From: Lachnospiraceae bacterium
GTDB taxonomy: Bacteria > Bacillota > Clostridia > Lachnospirales > Lachnospiraceae
Length of the DNA stretch: 64,000 nt
Reading direction: 5' to 3'
NCBI GenBank assembly: GCA_019421365.1
Contig: JAHZFJ010000011.1
Coordinates: forward strand, 1 to 64,000
Made by a program: the position numbers and the translations under genes. The notes under the pieces were generated by a model, which was not told where the DNA came from, searched no databases, and was given only the letters and a program-made list of their open reading frames with translations. Shown piece after piece: positions 9,216 to 18,176 of the stretch. Numbering within the stretch: position 1 is the stretch's first letter; each line of letters starts with the position of its first letter.

Positions 9216-10052
9216 ATGCAGATAGGATTAAGACTTCATGATGCCAAGCAATTACCTTTGGAAGAACGGTTAGTGGAAGTTAGAAAGCAAGGTTTTGTAT
9301 GTGGGCATCTTGCGTTATCAAAGGTTATAAGTGAGAACACTACTGATAATAGTGCATTAACACCGGGCTACGCAATGCATCTTAAGAACATGTTTGCAGC
9401 GGTAGGGATAGATATCGCGGTTCTTGGGTGTTACCTTAATCTAGCACACCCGGATCAAGGTCAGTTAGAGAAGATTAAGGAAAGATATCTTGCAAATATT
9501 AGATTTGCAGCACATCTTGGTTGTGGAGTGGTTGGGACTGAAACAGGTGCTCCGAATACTGCATATGAATTCGAGCCAGATTGTCATACAGAGGAAGCTT
9601 TGCAGATTTTTATCACGAATCTAAAACCGGTTGTGGAATATGCGCAGAAGATGGGAGTCATCATAGCAATAGAACCTGTATATAAGCATATCGTATGTAA
9701 TCCTAAGCGTGCAAGACAAGTTCTTGATACAATTAAATCTCCAAACTTACAAATCATTTTAGATCCAGTCAACTTACTGTTTGAGGGAAACTACCAAGAT
9801 CGTGAAGGCATTATCAATGAGGCAATAGAATTTCTTGGAGATGATGTGGCGGTAGTTCATATTAAAGATTTTATCTTAGTGGAAGGTAAGATGAAATCGG
9901 TAGCGGCTGGAATGGGCATGATGGATTATAAGAATATACTTCGTTTTATTAAAGAAAAGAAACCATACATTCATACGACGTTAGAGGATACAACTCCTGA
10001 TAATGCTGTTTTTGCTAGAGAGTATTTAGAGGAGATTTATAAATCGCTTTAA
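9216..10052 (+). CDS. Xylose-isomerase-like TIM-barrel protein (sugar isomerase/epimerase family)
   Basis: A 278-residue protein of the AP-endonuclease-2/sugar phosphate isomerase superfamily. Candidate metal ligands lie in IAIEPVYKHI (Glu), ILDPVNLL (Asp), VVHIKDF (His, Asp) and HTTLED (Glu), the usual order for the family. AAAGGAGAGAGG precedes ATG. The gene is locked between GH28 and uxaB, so it probably acts on galacturonate, a di-galacturonide product or tagaturonate, but uxaC already covers the classical isomerisation. The reaction is unknown; an epimerase or isomerase role is a family-level inference. Confidence 0.75.
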   Translation: MQIGLRLHDAKQLPLEERLVEVRKQGFVCGHLALSKVISENTTDNSALTPGYAMHLKNMFAAVGIDIAVLGCYLNLAHPDQGQLEKIKERYLANIRFAAHLGCGVVGTETGAPNTAYEFEPDCHTEEALQIFITNLKPVVEYAQKMGVIIAIEPVYKHIVCNPKRARQVLDTIKSPNLQIILDPVNLLFEGNYQDREGIINEAIEFLGDDVAVVHIKDFILVEGKMKSVAAGMGMMDYKNILRFIKEKKPYIHTTLEDTTPDNAVFAREYLEEIYKSL

Positions 10053-10114
10053 TTTTAGAAATGAAGCGGAAGAGATAAGAACAGCAAGTTCGATTTATGA
10101 AAGGATAAGCGATT

Positions 10115-11584
10115 ATGAAGATAAATGAAAAGATTGAAAAGAAATATGGTAACTATCCAGAGAAGATATTGCAATTTGGTGAAGGAAATTTCTTACGTGC
10201 ATTTGCAGATTGGATGATTGATGAAGCAAATGAAAGAGGGGATTACCAGGGAAGTATCGTACTTTGCCAACCAATAGGTGATTTCCCAAAGATGTCGGAT
10301 ATGATTAATGCGCAAGATGGTATCTATTCATTAGCAATGAGAGGAATTGAACATGGAGAAGCGGTCGAAAAAATCAGACCAATTACCAGTGTTTCAAGAT
10401 GCATTAACGCTTATCGTGATTACGATTCACTAATGGAAATTGCAAGAAGTACTGAACTTGAAGTAATTATCTCTAATACTACAGAGGCTGGTATTGCCTA
10501 TAAAGAAGGGGATCAATTAACGGATACTCCTGCAAGCTCATTCCCTGCTAAAATTGCACAATTCTTATATGAAAGATATAAGGCATTCGAGGGGGATATG
10601 AGCAGAGGTCTTTTATTCTTACCAGTTGAATTGATAGACGACAACGGTACAAAACTTAAAAGCATTGTTCTTAGATATGCGAATGAGTGGAACTTAGAAA
10701 AAGAATTTATAAATTGGATTGAAGAAGCTAATAAATTTACGAATACATTAGTAGATCGTATAGTTACGGGTTATCCAAAAGATCAAATTGATTATTTCGA
10801 AGAAAAGAATGGTTATACAGATGATGTAATTGTTACGAGCGAAGTATTTAATCTTTGGGTAATTGAAGGAAAGAAAGAATGGGCAGATATTCTTCCAATC
10901 CACAAAGGAGAAGCAAATGTAATTTGGACGGAAGATGTGAATCCATACAAGATGAGAAAAGTTCGTATCTTGAATGGAGGACATACTTCAACTGTATTAG
11001 CTGCATATCTTGCAGGACATAACTTTGTACTTGATTTGATGAAAGACGATGTATTCGGAAGCTATTTAGAAAAATTATTATACAATGAAGTAATCCCTAC
11101 TTTAGAATTACCAAAAGAAGAATTAGAAGAGTTTGCGAAAGCTGTTAGTGAGCGTTTTGCTAATCCATATATAAAACATAATTTGCTTGATATTGCATTA
11201 AATTCATGTTCAAAATTCAATGCAAGATGTCTTCCTTCTTTACTTGCTTATGTTGAAAAATATAACGAAATACCTAAGTTATTAACATTCTCATTAGCAG
11301 CATTCATTAAATTCTATCAAGTAACTAACATCGATGGGAAATACATGGGTAAAAGAGCTGATGGTACACAGTATCAAGTGAAAGATGATGCAGATATACT
11401 TGAATTCTTTGAAAAAATCTGGGCTACTAGTAACGTTTTAGAAATCACGAAATCTGTTCTATCTAACACTTCTTTCTGGAGTGGAATGGATTTAACGGAA
11501 ATAGATGGCTTAGAAACAGCAGTTGCTCGATACTTAGAAGATATGAATAACAAAGACATGAGAGAGTGTGTAGCAGGATTATAA
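10115..11584 (+). CDS. uxaB: Tagaturonate reductase (altronate oxidoreductase)
   Basis: A 489-residue member of the mannitol dehydrogenase/UxaB family. The N-terminal half starts with the nucleotide-binding-type segment ILQFGEGNFLRAFADWMIDE; the C-terminal half carries the catalytic core with KMRKVRILNGGHTS and the lysine/histidine motif typical of the family. It reduces D-tagaturonate to D-altronate with NADH (EC 1.1.1.58). It lies between the TIM-barrel gene and uxaA in one operon, AAAGGA preceding ATG. Codon use is rather optimised. Mannonate or mannitol dehydrogenases are relatives, but the uxaA partner supports the altronate role. Confidence 0.9.
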   Translation: MKINEKIEKKYGNYPEKILQFGEGNFLRAFADWMIDEANERGDYQGSIVLCQPIGDFPKMSDMINAQDGIYSLAMRGIEHGEAVEKIRPITSVSRCINAYRDYDSLMEIARSTELEVIISNTTEAGIAYKEGDQLTDTPASSFPAKIAQFLYERYKAFEGDMSRGLLFLPVELIDDNGTKLKSIVLRYANEWNLEKEFINWIEEANKFTNTLVDRIVTGYPKDQIDYFEEKNGYTDDVIVTSEVFNLWVIEGKKEWADILPIHKGEANVIWTEDVNPYKMRKVRILNGGHTSTVLAAYLAGHNFVLDLMKDDVFGSYLEKLLYNEVIPTLELPKEELEEFAKAVSERFANPYIKHNLLDIALNSCSKFNARCLPSLLAYVEKYNEIPKLLTFSLAAFIKFYQVTNIDGKYMGKRADGTQYQVKDDADILEFFEKIWATSNVLEITKSVLSNTSFWSGMDLTEIDGLETAVARYLEDMNNKDMRECVAGL

Positions 11585-11708
11585 GATTCGGTTTTTGAAT
11601 CCCCAAGCTAGATTTACAAGATCGAAATTGATGTGAATGTAGCATGGGGATTAATAGTCTACGGTGGAATATATTATGAGATTAATAGTAAAGAAAGGGG
11701 AAAATCAT

Positions 11709-13202
11709 ATGGAGAATAAATTAATTATGATTTCTGAAAATGACAGTGTAGCAGTCGCCCTATGTGAAATCAAAGCTGGTGAGGTATTGGCTGTTAACAA
11801 TATAGAAGTAACTGTTATAAACGATATACCTTTTGGTCACAAAGTTGCATTATATGACATTAAAGAAAATGAAAATATTATCAAGTATGGTCATGCAATT
11901 GGTCATGCAAGATGTGAAATAAAAAAAGGTGAACATATACATGTTCATAACTTAAAAACGAATTTAGATGGAGTTCTTAATTATGAATACAAGGAATCTG
12001 GGCAAACGTTTGAACCTTTCAAAGGTAAGTCGGAATATACGTTTGAAGGTTATGTAAGAGAAGATGGAAAAGTTGGTATTCGTAATGAAGTTTGGATAGT
12101 TCCTACAGTAGGTTGTGTTAATACGACAGCTAAGCTTATTGAAGAACAAGCAAGAAAATTATATGGCGATAAAGTTGATGATATCTGCGCTTTCACACAT
12201 AACATGGGGTGTAGCCAGTTGACAGAGGACCATGAAAGAACACAACATATCTTGAAAGGCATTATCAATAATCCGAATGCAGGGGCTGTGTTGGTATTAA
12301 GTCTTGGTTGCGAAAACAATAACTTAGATGTATTCAAACCGATCCTAGGTAATTATAATTCGGATCGCATCAAATTCTTAGTAACACAAGATGTAGAAGA
12401 TGAATATGAAGTTGGTATGGATATCATGAAAGAAATGGTAGAGTATGCTTCTACATTCAAGCGAGAAACTGTGTCTGCTGAAAAACTTGTCATGGGCTTT
12501 AAGTGTGGTGGTTCTGATGCATTCTCTGGAATCACAGCGAACGCATTGTGCGGTAGAATTAATGACCTTGTTGTAAGCCTTGGTGGTAGTACGATCTTAA
12601 CAGAAGTACCAGAGATGTTTGGTGCAGAAACACTATTAATGGAACGTGCTGTTAATCGTGAGACGTTTGATGAAACTGTAGACTTAATCAATAACTTTAA
12701 GAACTATTTCACTAAATACAATCAAACTATTTATGAAAACCCATCTCCAGGCAACAAAAAAGGTGGTATCTCTTCCTTAGAAGAAAAATCACTTGGTTGT
12801 ACACAAAAGGGCGGTCATGCACCTGTAGTAGGCGTTCTTAATTATGGAGAACGTGTTGAGAAATCTGGTCTTAACTTGTTAATTGGACCAGGTAATGATC
12901 AGGTATCTTGTACTAATCTTGTAGCAAGTGGTGCACAAATGGTTCTATTCACAACTGGTAGAGGAAATCCATTCGGCTCTCCAGTGCCTACAGTAAAGAT
13001 TTCTTCAAATAGTAATTTGTATAATAAGAAGACACATTGGATTGATTTTAATGCTGGACAGATTTTAGAAGGTAAAACTTTCGAGGTAGTTACAGATGAA
13101 TTCTTCGGATATTTATTAGATGTGGCTTCTGGTAAGAAAACAAAGAATGAAGAAAGTGGATACAAAGAAATCTCTGTATTTAGAGATGGCGTAATCTTAT
13201 AA
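11709..13202 (+). CDS. uxaA: Altronate dehydratase
   Basis: It removes water from D-altronate to give 2-keto-3-deoxy-D-gluconate (EC 4.2.1.7). I choose ATG at 11709, with AAGGGG 8 nt upstream, rather than the in-frame ATG at 11664, giving 497 residues. An N-terminal SAF domain (about 1-85, with HKVALYDIKENENIIKYG) precedes the D-galactarate/altronate dehydratase domain beginning GYVREDGKVGIRNEVW; conserved cysteines occur in NMGCSQ and SLGCENN, fitting the iron-dependent family. It is fused as in most UxaA proteins. It is followed after 26 bp by uxaC. Confidence 0.93.
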   Translation: MENKLIMISENDSVAVALCEIKAGEVLAVNNIEVTVINDIPFGHKVALYDIKENENIIKYGHAIGHARCEIKKGEHIHVHNLKTNLDGVLNYEYKESGQTFEPFKGKSEYTFEGYVREDGKVGIRNEVWIVPTVGCVNTTAKLIEEQARKLYGDKVDDICAFTHNMGCSQLTEDHERTQHILKGIINNPNAGAVLVLSLGCENNNLDVFKPILGNYNSDRIKFLVTQDVEDEYEVGMDIMKEMVEYASTFKRETVSAEKLVMGFKCGGSDAFSGITANALCGRINDLVVSLGGSTILTEVPEMFGAETLLMERAVNRETFDETVDLINNFKNYFTKYNQTIYENPSPGNKKGGISSLEEKSLGCTQKGGHAPVVGVLNYGERVEKSGLNLLIGPGNDQVSCTNLVASGAQMVLFTTGRGNPFGSPVPTVKISSNSNLYNKKTHWIDFNAGQILEGKTFEVVTDEFFGYLLDVASGKKTKNEESGYKEISVFRDGVIL

Positions 13203-13228
13203 TACGCCTTGTATAGGAGGAAAACAAT

Positions 13229-14635
13229 ATGAAACAATTTATGGATAAGGATTTCTTATTATCGACAGAGACAGCTAAAAAACTTTATCATGAACATGCG
13301 GCAGCAGTACCAGTTCTTGATTATCATTGTCATATCAATCCGGCTGAGATTGCAAATAATCGCAAATTCGATAACATAACGCAAGTTTGGTTAGGTGGTG
13401 ATCATTACAAGTGGCGCCAAATGCGATCGAATGGTATTGAAGAAAGATACATTACAGGTAATGCGTCTGATAGAGAAAAGTTTCAAAAGTGGGCTGAGAC
13501 ATTAGAAAAAGCAATAGGAAACCCATTATATCACTGGAGTCATCTTGAATTACAAAGATATTTTGGGTATACAGGTGCATTGAACTCTGAAACAGCAGAA
13601 GAAGTATGGAATCTGTGCAACGCTAAATTACAAGAAGATTCTATGAGCGTTCGTAATCTTATTAAACAATCAGGGGTTACCTTAATTTGTACTACAGATG
13701 ATCCGATTGATACATTAGAATGGCACCAAAAAATTGCTGCTGATGATACTTTTGATGTACAAGTTCTTCCGGCTTGGAGACCAGATAAAGCTATGAATAT
13801 TGAAAAAGTTGATTATGTCAATTATGTTAACTTGTTATCTGAAATGAGTGGTGTAAAGATTTCAACATTCGCGACACTGAAAGAAGCTTTAAAAAATCGT
13901 CTTACATATTTTGCGGAGAATGGCTGTTGTGTATCTGACCATGGTTTAGAATACGTTATGTATGCTCCTGCTTCTGAAGAAGAAATTGAGAATATATTTG
14001 CCAAGAGAATGAGGGGAGAGGAGATTACAAGAGACGAAGAACTTAAATTCAAAACAGCCTTCATGGTCTTTGTAGGTAAAGAATATCACAGATTAGATTG
14101 GGCTATGCAATTACACTATGGTTGTAAACGTGATAACAATGATCTTCGTTTCAATCAGTTAGGTCCAGATACTGGTTATGATTGTATTAATAACTTTGCT
14201 CCTTCTTCACAGATGGCAGATTTCCTTAACGCATTAAATGCTTCGGATCAAATACCTAGAACAATCATCTACAGTCTTAATCCAAACGATAACGCTGCAA
14301 TTGGAACAATCATAGGTTGTTTTCAAGATGCAGGAGTTGTAGGTAAGATTCAACAAGGTAGTGCATGGTGGTTTAATGATCATAAAACAGGTATGACAGA
14401 TCAAATGATCTCATTAGCTAATCTGGGGATATTAGGTAATTTCATCGGTATGCTTACAGATTCTAGAAGTTATTTATCTTACACAAGACACGAATACTTT
14501 AGAAGAATACTTTGTGATTTAGTTGGTAAATGGGTAGAAAACGGAGAATATCCTAATGATGAAATTGCTCTTGGAAAAATGATAGAGAATATCTCATATT
14601 ATAACGCTGTTAATTATTTTGGATTTAATTTATAA
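13229..14635 (+). CDS. uxaC: Glucuronate/galacturonate isomerase
   Basis: A 468-residue uronate isomerase (EC 5.3.1.12) of the amidohydrolase superfamily, normal length. The metal-binding start is DYHCHINPAEI (about residues 31-41); later family motifs include PAWRPDKAMNIE, LHYGCKRDNN and MLTDSRSYLSYTRHEYFRR. It converts D-galacturonate to D-tagaturonate and D-glucuronate to D-fructuronate. AGGAGG precedes ATG. It is the last gene of the pectin operon, closed by a hairpin. Only the galacturonate branch (uxaB, uxaA) is encoded here; uxuA/uxuB are not seen. Confidence 0.95.
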   Translation: MKQFMDKDFLLSTETAKKLYHEHAAAVPVLDYHCHINPAEIANNRKFDNITQVWLGGDHYKWRQMRSNGIEERYITGNASDREKFQKWAETLEKAIGNPLYHWSHLELQRYFGYTGALNSETAEEVWNLCNAKLQEDSMSVRNLIKQSGVTLICTTDDPIDTLEWHQKIAADDTFDVQVLPAWRPDKAMNIEKVDYVNYVNLLSEMSGVKISTFATLKEALKNRLTYFAENGCCVSDHGLEYVMYAPASEEEIENIFAKRMRGEEITRDEELKFKTAFMVFVGKEYHRLDWAMQLHYGCKRDNNDLRFNQLGPDTGYDCINNFAPSSQMADFLNALNASDQIPRTIIYSLNPNDNAAIGTIIGCFQDAGVVGKIQQGSAWWFNDHKTGMTDQMISLANLGILGNFIGMLTDSRSYLSYTRHEYFRRILCDLVGKWVENGEYPNDEIALGKMIENISYYNAVNYFGFNL

Positions 14636-14674
14636 AAGTACTTATAAGCAATTCTATTGATATACCGATCTAAT

Positions 14675-14720
14675 AATGGTGCCAAAGACGAAGCAAAATC
14701 GTAGGCACCATTTGTATTTA
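14675..14720 (+). terminator. Terminator after uxaC
   Basis: AATGGTGCC (14675-14683) pairs with GGCACCATT (14704-14712), with an inner ACGA/TCGT stem in the loop. The T-tract is interrupted, so the efficiency is uncertain. Confidence 0.65.
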
Positions 14721-14786
14721 TGGTATAAATAGAACAAATTTTGTACAAGATTAGCGAAAATAATCACAATTTACTTCAATGTAATG

Positions 14787-14795
14787 TGGTATAAT
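14787..14795 (+). promoter_or_regulatory. Extended -10 promoter of kdgK
   Basis: TGG followed by TATAAT (14790-14795) forms an extended -10 element; a -35 is poor. The start site near 14802 leaves a leader of about 75 nt. Confidence 0.55.
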
Positions 14796-14876
14796 ATAGT
14801 AAGTACATAAATGACGGTAGACATAAAACACAGGATATGTTTGTTATCATTACAAAAGGTTTCGAGGAGTGAAAGT

Positions 14877-15899
14877 ATGGGAAAAAAAGAATATGCGGCG
14901 TTAGCACTTGGAGAGATTTTATTACGTTTATCGACACCAAACAATGAAAGAATTGTAAGAGGTGATACATTCAGAAAATGTGCGGGTGGAGCAGAACTTA
15001 ATGTAGTTTCTGGTATCTCGGCGCTTGGTTTGCGTACGGGGATTATGTCTAAAGTACCGGAAAATGATTTGGGGGTATTTGTTCGTAATCATATTCGTTT
15101 CTGTGGTGTAAGTGATGATTATTTACTTTACGATAAAACAAGAGATTCTAGACTTGGCATCTATTATTATGAGAATGGAGCGTATCCTAGAAAGACATCC
15201 GTAGTTTACGATAGAGGGCATTCTACAATTTCTACACTAACTGTTGAGGAGATACCAGAAGAGGTATATGGTTCAACAAGATTATTCCACACAAGCGGAA
15301 TCACTCTTGCATTGTCAAAACAATTACGTGAGACAGCGGTGGAAGTAATCAAGAAGTTCAAAGAAAAAGGTACTATGATATCGTTTGACGTTAACTATAG
15401 AGCCAATCTATGGAGTGAACAAGAAGCAAGAGAAACAATTCAGACAATTCTTTTGTACGTAGATATTCTTTTTGTTTCAGAAGAAACGTCAAGAAGAATG
15501 TTTGCTAAGAAGGGTGACTTAAAAGATATCATGAAATCTTATGCAACTGAATATGGAGTGAAAATCGTTGCTACTACAGAAAGAACAATAATTAGTCCTA
15601 AAAAGCATCATTTCAATTCAATTATCTATAATGCAACAGAAGATCGGTATTATCAAGAAAAACCATATGAGAATATAGAAGTTGTGGATCGAATTGGTAG
15701 TGGTGATGCTTACGTATCAGGCGTGTTATATGGCTTACTCCAATATGATAGCTGTGAAAAGGCGCTACAATTCGGGAATGTTGTGAGTTCACTCAAGAAT
15801 ACGATTCCAGGAGATGTATTATCTACAAACATTAATGAAGTAACAAGAATTATGGAAGAGCATTCTGGCTTGAAAGAAGTTAGCGAATTAAATCGATAA
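14877..15899 (+). CDS. kdgK: 2-keto-3-deoxygluconate kinase, PfkB family
   Basis: A PfkB/ribokinase-family sugar kinase of 340 residues from ATG 14877, which has GAGGAG 7 nt upstream; an in-frame ATG at 14811 would lie almost at the transcription start. The N-terminal substrate motif is CAGGAELNVVSG and the C-terminal anion-hole/catalytic motif is DRIGSGDAYVSG with catalytic Asp277. Phosphorylation of 2-keto-3-deoxygluconate (EC 2.7.1.45) would complete the chain from uxaC, uxaB and uxaA. The specific substrate is inferred from the neighbours. It has its own promoter, and no KDPG aldolase gene follows. Confidence 0.82.
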   Translation: MGKKEYAALALGEILLRLSTPNNERIVRGDTFRKCAGGAELNVVSGISALGLRTGIMSKVPENDLGVFVRNHIRFCGVSDDYLLYDKTRDSRLGIYYYENGAYPRKTSVVYDRGHSTISTLTVEEIPEEVYGSTRLFHTSGITLALSKQLRETAVEVIKKFKEKGTMISFDVNYRANLWSEQEARETIQTILLYVDILFVSEETSRRMFAKKGDLKDIMKSYATEYGVKIVATTERTIISPKKHHFNSIIYNATEDRYYQEKPYENIEVVDRIGSGDAYVSGVLYGLLQYDSCEKALQFGNVVSSLKNTIPGDVLSTNINEVTRIMEEHSGLKEVSELNR

Positions 15900-15934
15900 A
15901 AAGAGTATACAAAAGGCTAATTGCAAAATTTCGG

Positions 15935-15964
15935 TTGAAATTGTCTAGTAAGGTATGATATACT
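15935..15964 (+). promoter_or_regulatory. Promoter of the SEC-C gene
   Basis: TTGAAA (15935-15940), an 18-bp spacer and TATACT (15959-15964) with an upstream TG (extended -10). An AATTTC/GAAATT inverted repeat (15927-15942, 4-bp spacer) overlaps the -35 and could be an operator. Confidence 0.6.
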
Positions 15965-16004
15965 GTAACGAGCAATTAACACCAATGCAAAAGGAAGGGT
16001 TAAC

Positions 16005-16505
16005 ATGAGTTTATTAGAACAATGGAGAGAGCATGCATACTCTCAAGATACAAACCAAAAGATGGGTCAGCTTTTCTGGGCTAATTATTTTAATATTGAA
16101 AAAGGTATCTACGAACAATTATTAGCAGATCCTGAAACTGTTGTAACTGGAACAGTGAAAGAATTAGCAGAAAAATTTGATACTGATATCGAAACTATGA
16201 CTGGTTTCTTAGATGGAATCGATGAAAGTTTAAAGACTCCAAATCCAATTGAAACAATGGATGAGAATACAGAAGTAAATCTTGGATTCGATAAAGAAAA
16301 ATTATATTATAACATGGTTGGCTGTAAAGCTGATTGGTTATATGAATTACCAGCATGGGACAATCTTTTAACTGTAGAAAGAAGAAAAGAATTATTTCTT
16401 CAATCAAAGAAATCTGGTACAGTTGTAAAAGAAAAGAAAGTTGGAAGAAACGATCCATGTCCATGTGGTTCAGGTAAAAAATATAAACAATGTTGCGGTA
16501 GATAA
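16005..16505 (+). CDS. SEC-C metal-binding domain protein
   Basis: A soluble 166-residue protein. Residues 1-140 are an acidic, mostly helical domain without a motif I can name; the last 20 residues form a SEC-C zinc motif (GRNDPCPCGSGKKYKQCCGR) like the SecA C-terminus, where it binds SecB and ribosomes. Its function is unknown; such small SEC-C proteins may act in translation or protein quality control. It stands alone between a promoter and a strong terminator and has AAGGAAGGG before ATG. Codon use is moderately optimised. Confidence 0.85.
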   Translation: MSLLEQWREHAYSQDTNQKMGQLFWANYFNIEKGIYEQLLADPETVVTGTVKELAEKFDTDIETMTGFLDGIDESLKTPNPIETMDENTEVNLGFDKEKLYYNMVGCKADWLYELPAWDNLLTVERRKELFLQSKKSGTVVKEKKVGRNDPCPCGSGKKYKQCCGR

Positions 16506-16532
16506 TCATTTAAGCACATTTTTTATTAATGT

Positions 16533-16572
16533 ATTGTCCACGCTTTTTATAGGCGTGGACAATTTTTTTTTC
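16533..16572 (+). terminator. Strong intrinsic terminator
   Basis: An 11-bp stem ATTGTCCACGC/GCGTGGACAAT (16533-16543 with 16553-16563) is followed by a run of Ts. Confidence 0.92.
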
Positions 16573-16849
16573 ATTTCTAATTTCTCTAGTATATAATTTC
16601 TTGATTCCATGAATGTATCCATAATACCATAAAATAGCAAAATATACAAATAACAAACAGTGAAAATCAGGCACCAATACGGCTTGTTCATCCGCAGGAA
16701 ATTGCTGAATTCCATGTTCGTATACATTATGATGCCATTAAAACTGGCATGGGATTTTGACACGCGATATATACGAATCTGTCGAAATATATGATATACT
16801 AATTATTGTGCTACATGAATAAAATATATTAGTAGAAAGAGGGTGGAAT
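16573..16849. other. Intergenic region upstream of the DUF4015 gene
   Basis: No convincing gene. Two similar stretches starting ATTCCATG (near 16604 and 16709), each followed by a TAT..CAT-rich run, look like a decayed duplication. An extended -10 box, TGATATACT (16792-16800), identical in its core to that before the SEC-C gene, is the likely promoter of the next operon. Confidence 0.4.
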
Positions 16850-18157
16850 ATGAGTAAAGAGAATAATGAAAATAAATCAAGTGCAAAGCAGTTATTAGCA
16901 GGTGGATTACTAATAGTAAGTACAGTATGTTTGACAGCGAGTGCAGTTTATCTATATGATACTTATCAACAGGGCAAGAAAGAGGCCGATACATATGTGA
17001 ATTACGTTCAAGAAGAAGTAATAGAAGGGGATAGTGGAGAAAGTAATACTGGAGAAAATAATATAGTTGTAGATATTAATGAAGAATTAATAATAGAACA
17101 AATCGTTACAGATAGTAATATTGTAGAAGAAGCAGAGAGTACCAAAAGTACCCCAACAGTTAAGGTTAAGGGTATCTATGTGACTGCACAGATGGCAGGT
17201 TCAACGAAAAACATGGCAAACTTAATTGAGTTAGTAGAGTCAACAGAGTTAAACACCATGGTAATTGATATAAAAAATGATTCAGGTGAAATTACATATA
17301 AGATGGACAATGAAGTAGCAAAAGAGATTGGAGCTACAGTTAATTACATATCCGATATCAAAAATCTAGTTGCTAGGTTAAAGGAAAAAGGGATATATCT
17401 AATTGCAAGGGTAGTTGCTTTTAAAGATCCAATTCTAGCTGAGAGTAAGCCAGAATTAAGCATTAAGAATGCAGATGGGACAATTTTTCGTGACCGTTCT
17501 AATTTGGCATGGGTTAACCCTTATAAGAAGGAAGTATGGGAATATCTTGTTAGTGTCTCGAAAGAAGCAGCTGAATTAGGATTTGATGAGATACAATTTG
17601 ATTATATTCGTTTCTCTACAGATAGCGGTATGAAACAAGTTAGTTTTGGTGATGAGGCGAAAGACAAGTCGAAGATAGAGGTGATTACGGAATTCACGAA
17701 ATATGCATATGAAGAATTGAGTCCATTAGGGGTATATGTATCGGCTGATGTATATGGAACGATTATTAGCAGTGATGTTGATGCAAAAATCGTTGGTCAG
17801 AGTTATGTAGAGATGGCAAAATATCTTGATTATATCTGTCCTATGATTTATCCATCGCATTATGCTAATGGAGCTTATGGGATTGATTACCCGGACTTAA
17901 AACCATATTTTCTGATTAAGAAAGCATTAGAGGATTCTAAAGTGGTACTTAAGGCAAATGAAGAGCAAGGACATCAAGCGATCGTACGTCCTTGGTTGCA
18001 AGACTTTACTGCTACCTGGGTAGAACAGCATCAAAAATACGATGCAAAGGAAATTAAAGAACAGATTCAAGGTGTATACGATGCTGGATACGAAGAGTGG
18101 ATACTTTGGAATGGAAATAACCGTTATACTAAGAGTGGATTAGAGAGTAATAATTGA
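16850..18157 (+). CDS. Membrane-anchored DUF4015 putative glycoside hydrolase
   Basis: A 435-residue protein with a short cytoplasmic N-terminus, one membrane segment (about 17-36), an acidic spacer rich in Glu/Asn, and a DUF4015 TIM-barrel domain from about residue 105 (VKVKGIYVTAQMAG) to the end. Conserved segments include TMVIDIKNDSGEITY, EIQFDYIRF, SADVYGT and CPMIYPSHY; the acidic residues in these strands are the probable active site. Family members are predicted extracellular glycosidases, without a firmly known substrate. It is followed 19 bp later by a membrane dipeptidase, suggesting a cell-envelope role. AGAGGGTGG precedes ATG. Confidence 0.85.
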   Translation: MSKENNENKSSAKQLLAGGLLIVSTVCLTASAVYLYDTYQQGKKEADTYVNYVQEEVIEGDSGESNTGENNIVVDINEELIIEQIVTDSNIVEEAESTKSTPTVKVKGIYVTAQMAGSTKNMANLIELVESTELNTMVIDIKNDSGEITYKMDNEVAKEIGATVNYISDIKNLVARLKEKGIYLIARVVAFKDPILAESKPELSIKNADGTIFRDRSNLAWVNPYKKEVWEYLVSVSKEAAELGFDEIQFDYIRFSTDSGMKQVSFGDEAKDKSKIEVITEFTKYAYEELSPLGVYVSADVYGTIISSDVDAKIVGQSYVEMAKYLDYICPMIYPSHYANGAYGIDYPDLKPYFLIKKALEDSKVVLKANEEQGHQAIVRPWLQDFTATWVEQHQKYDAKEIKEQIQGVYDAGYEEWILWNGNNRYTKSGLESNN

Positions 18158-18176
18158 ATTAAAGGAGCAGTAATAT

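Noticed and set aside
12353..13237. Antisense frames over uxaA and the uxaC start
   Set aside because: Shadows of strongly codon-biased genes; no ribosome sites or domains.
16506..16763. Minus-strand frame of 85 codons with GTG start
   Set aside because: It runs through the SEC-C terminator, has no ribosome site and no recognisable domain.
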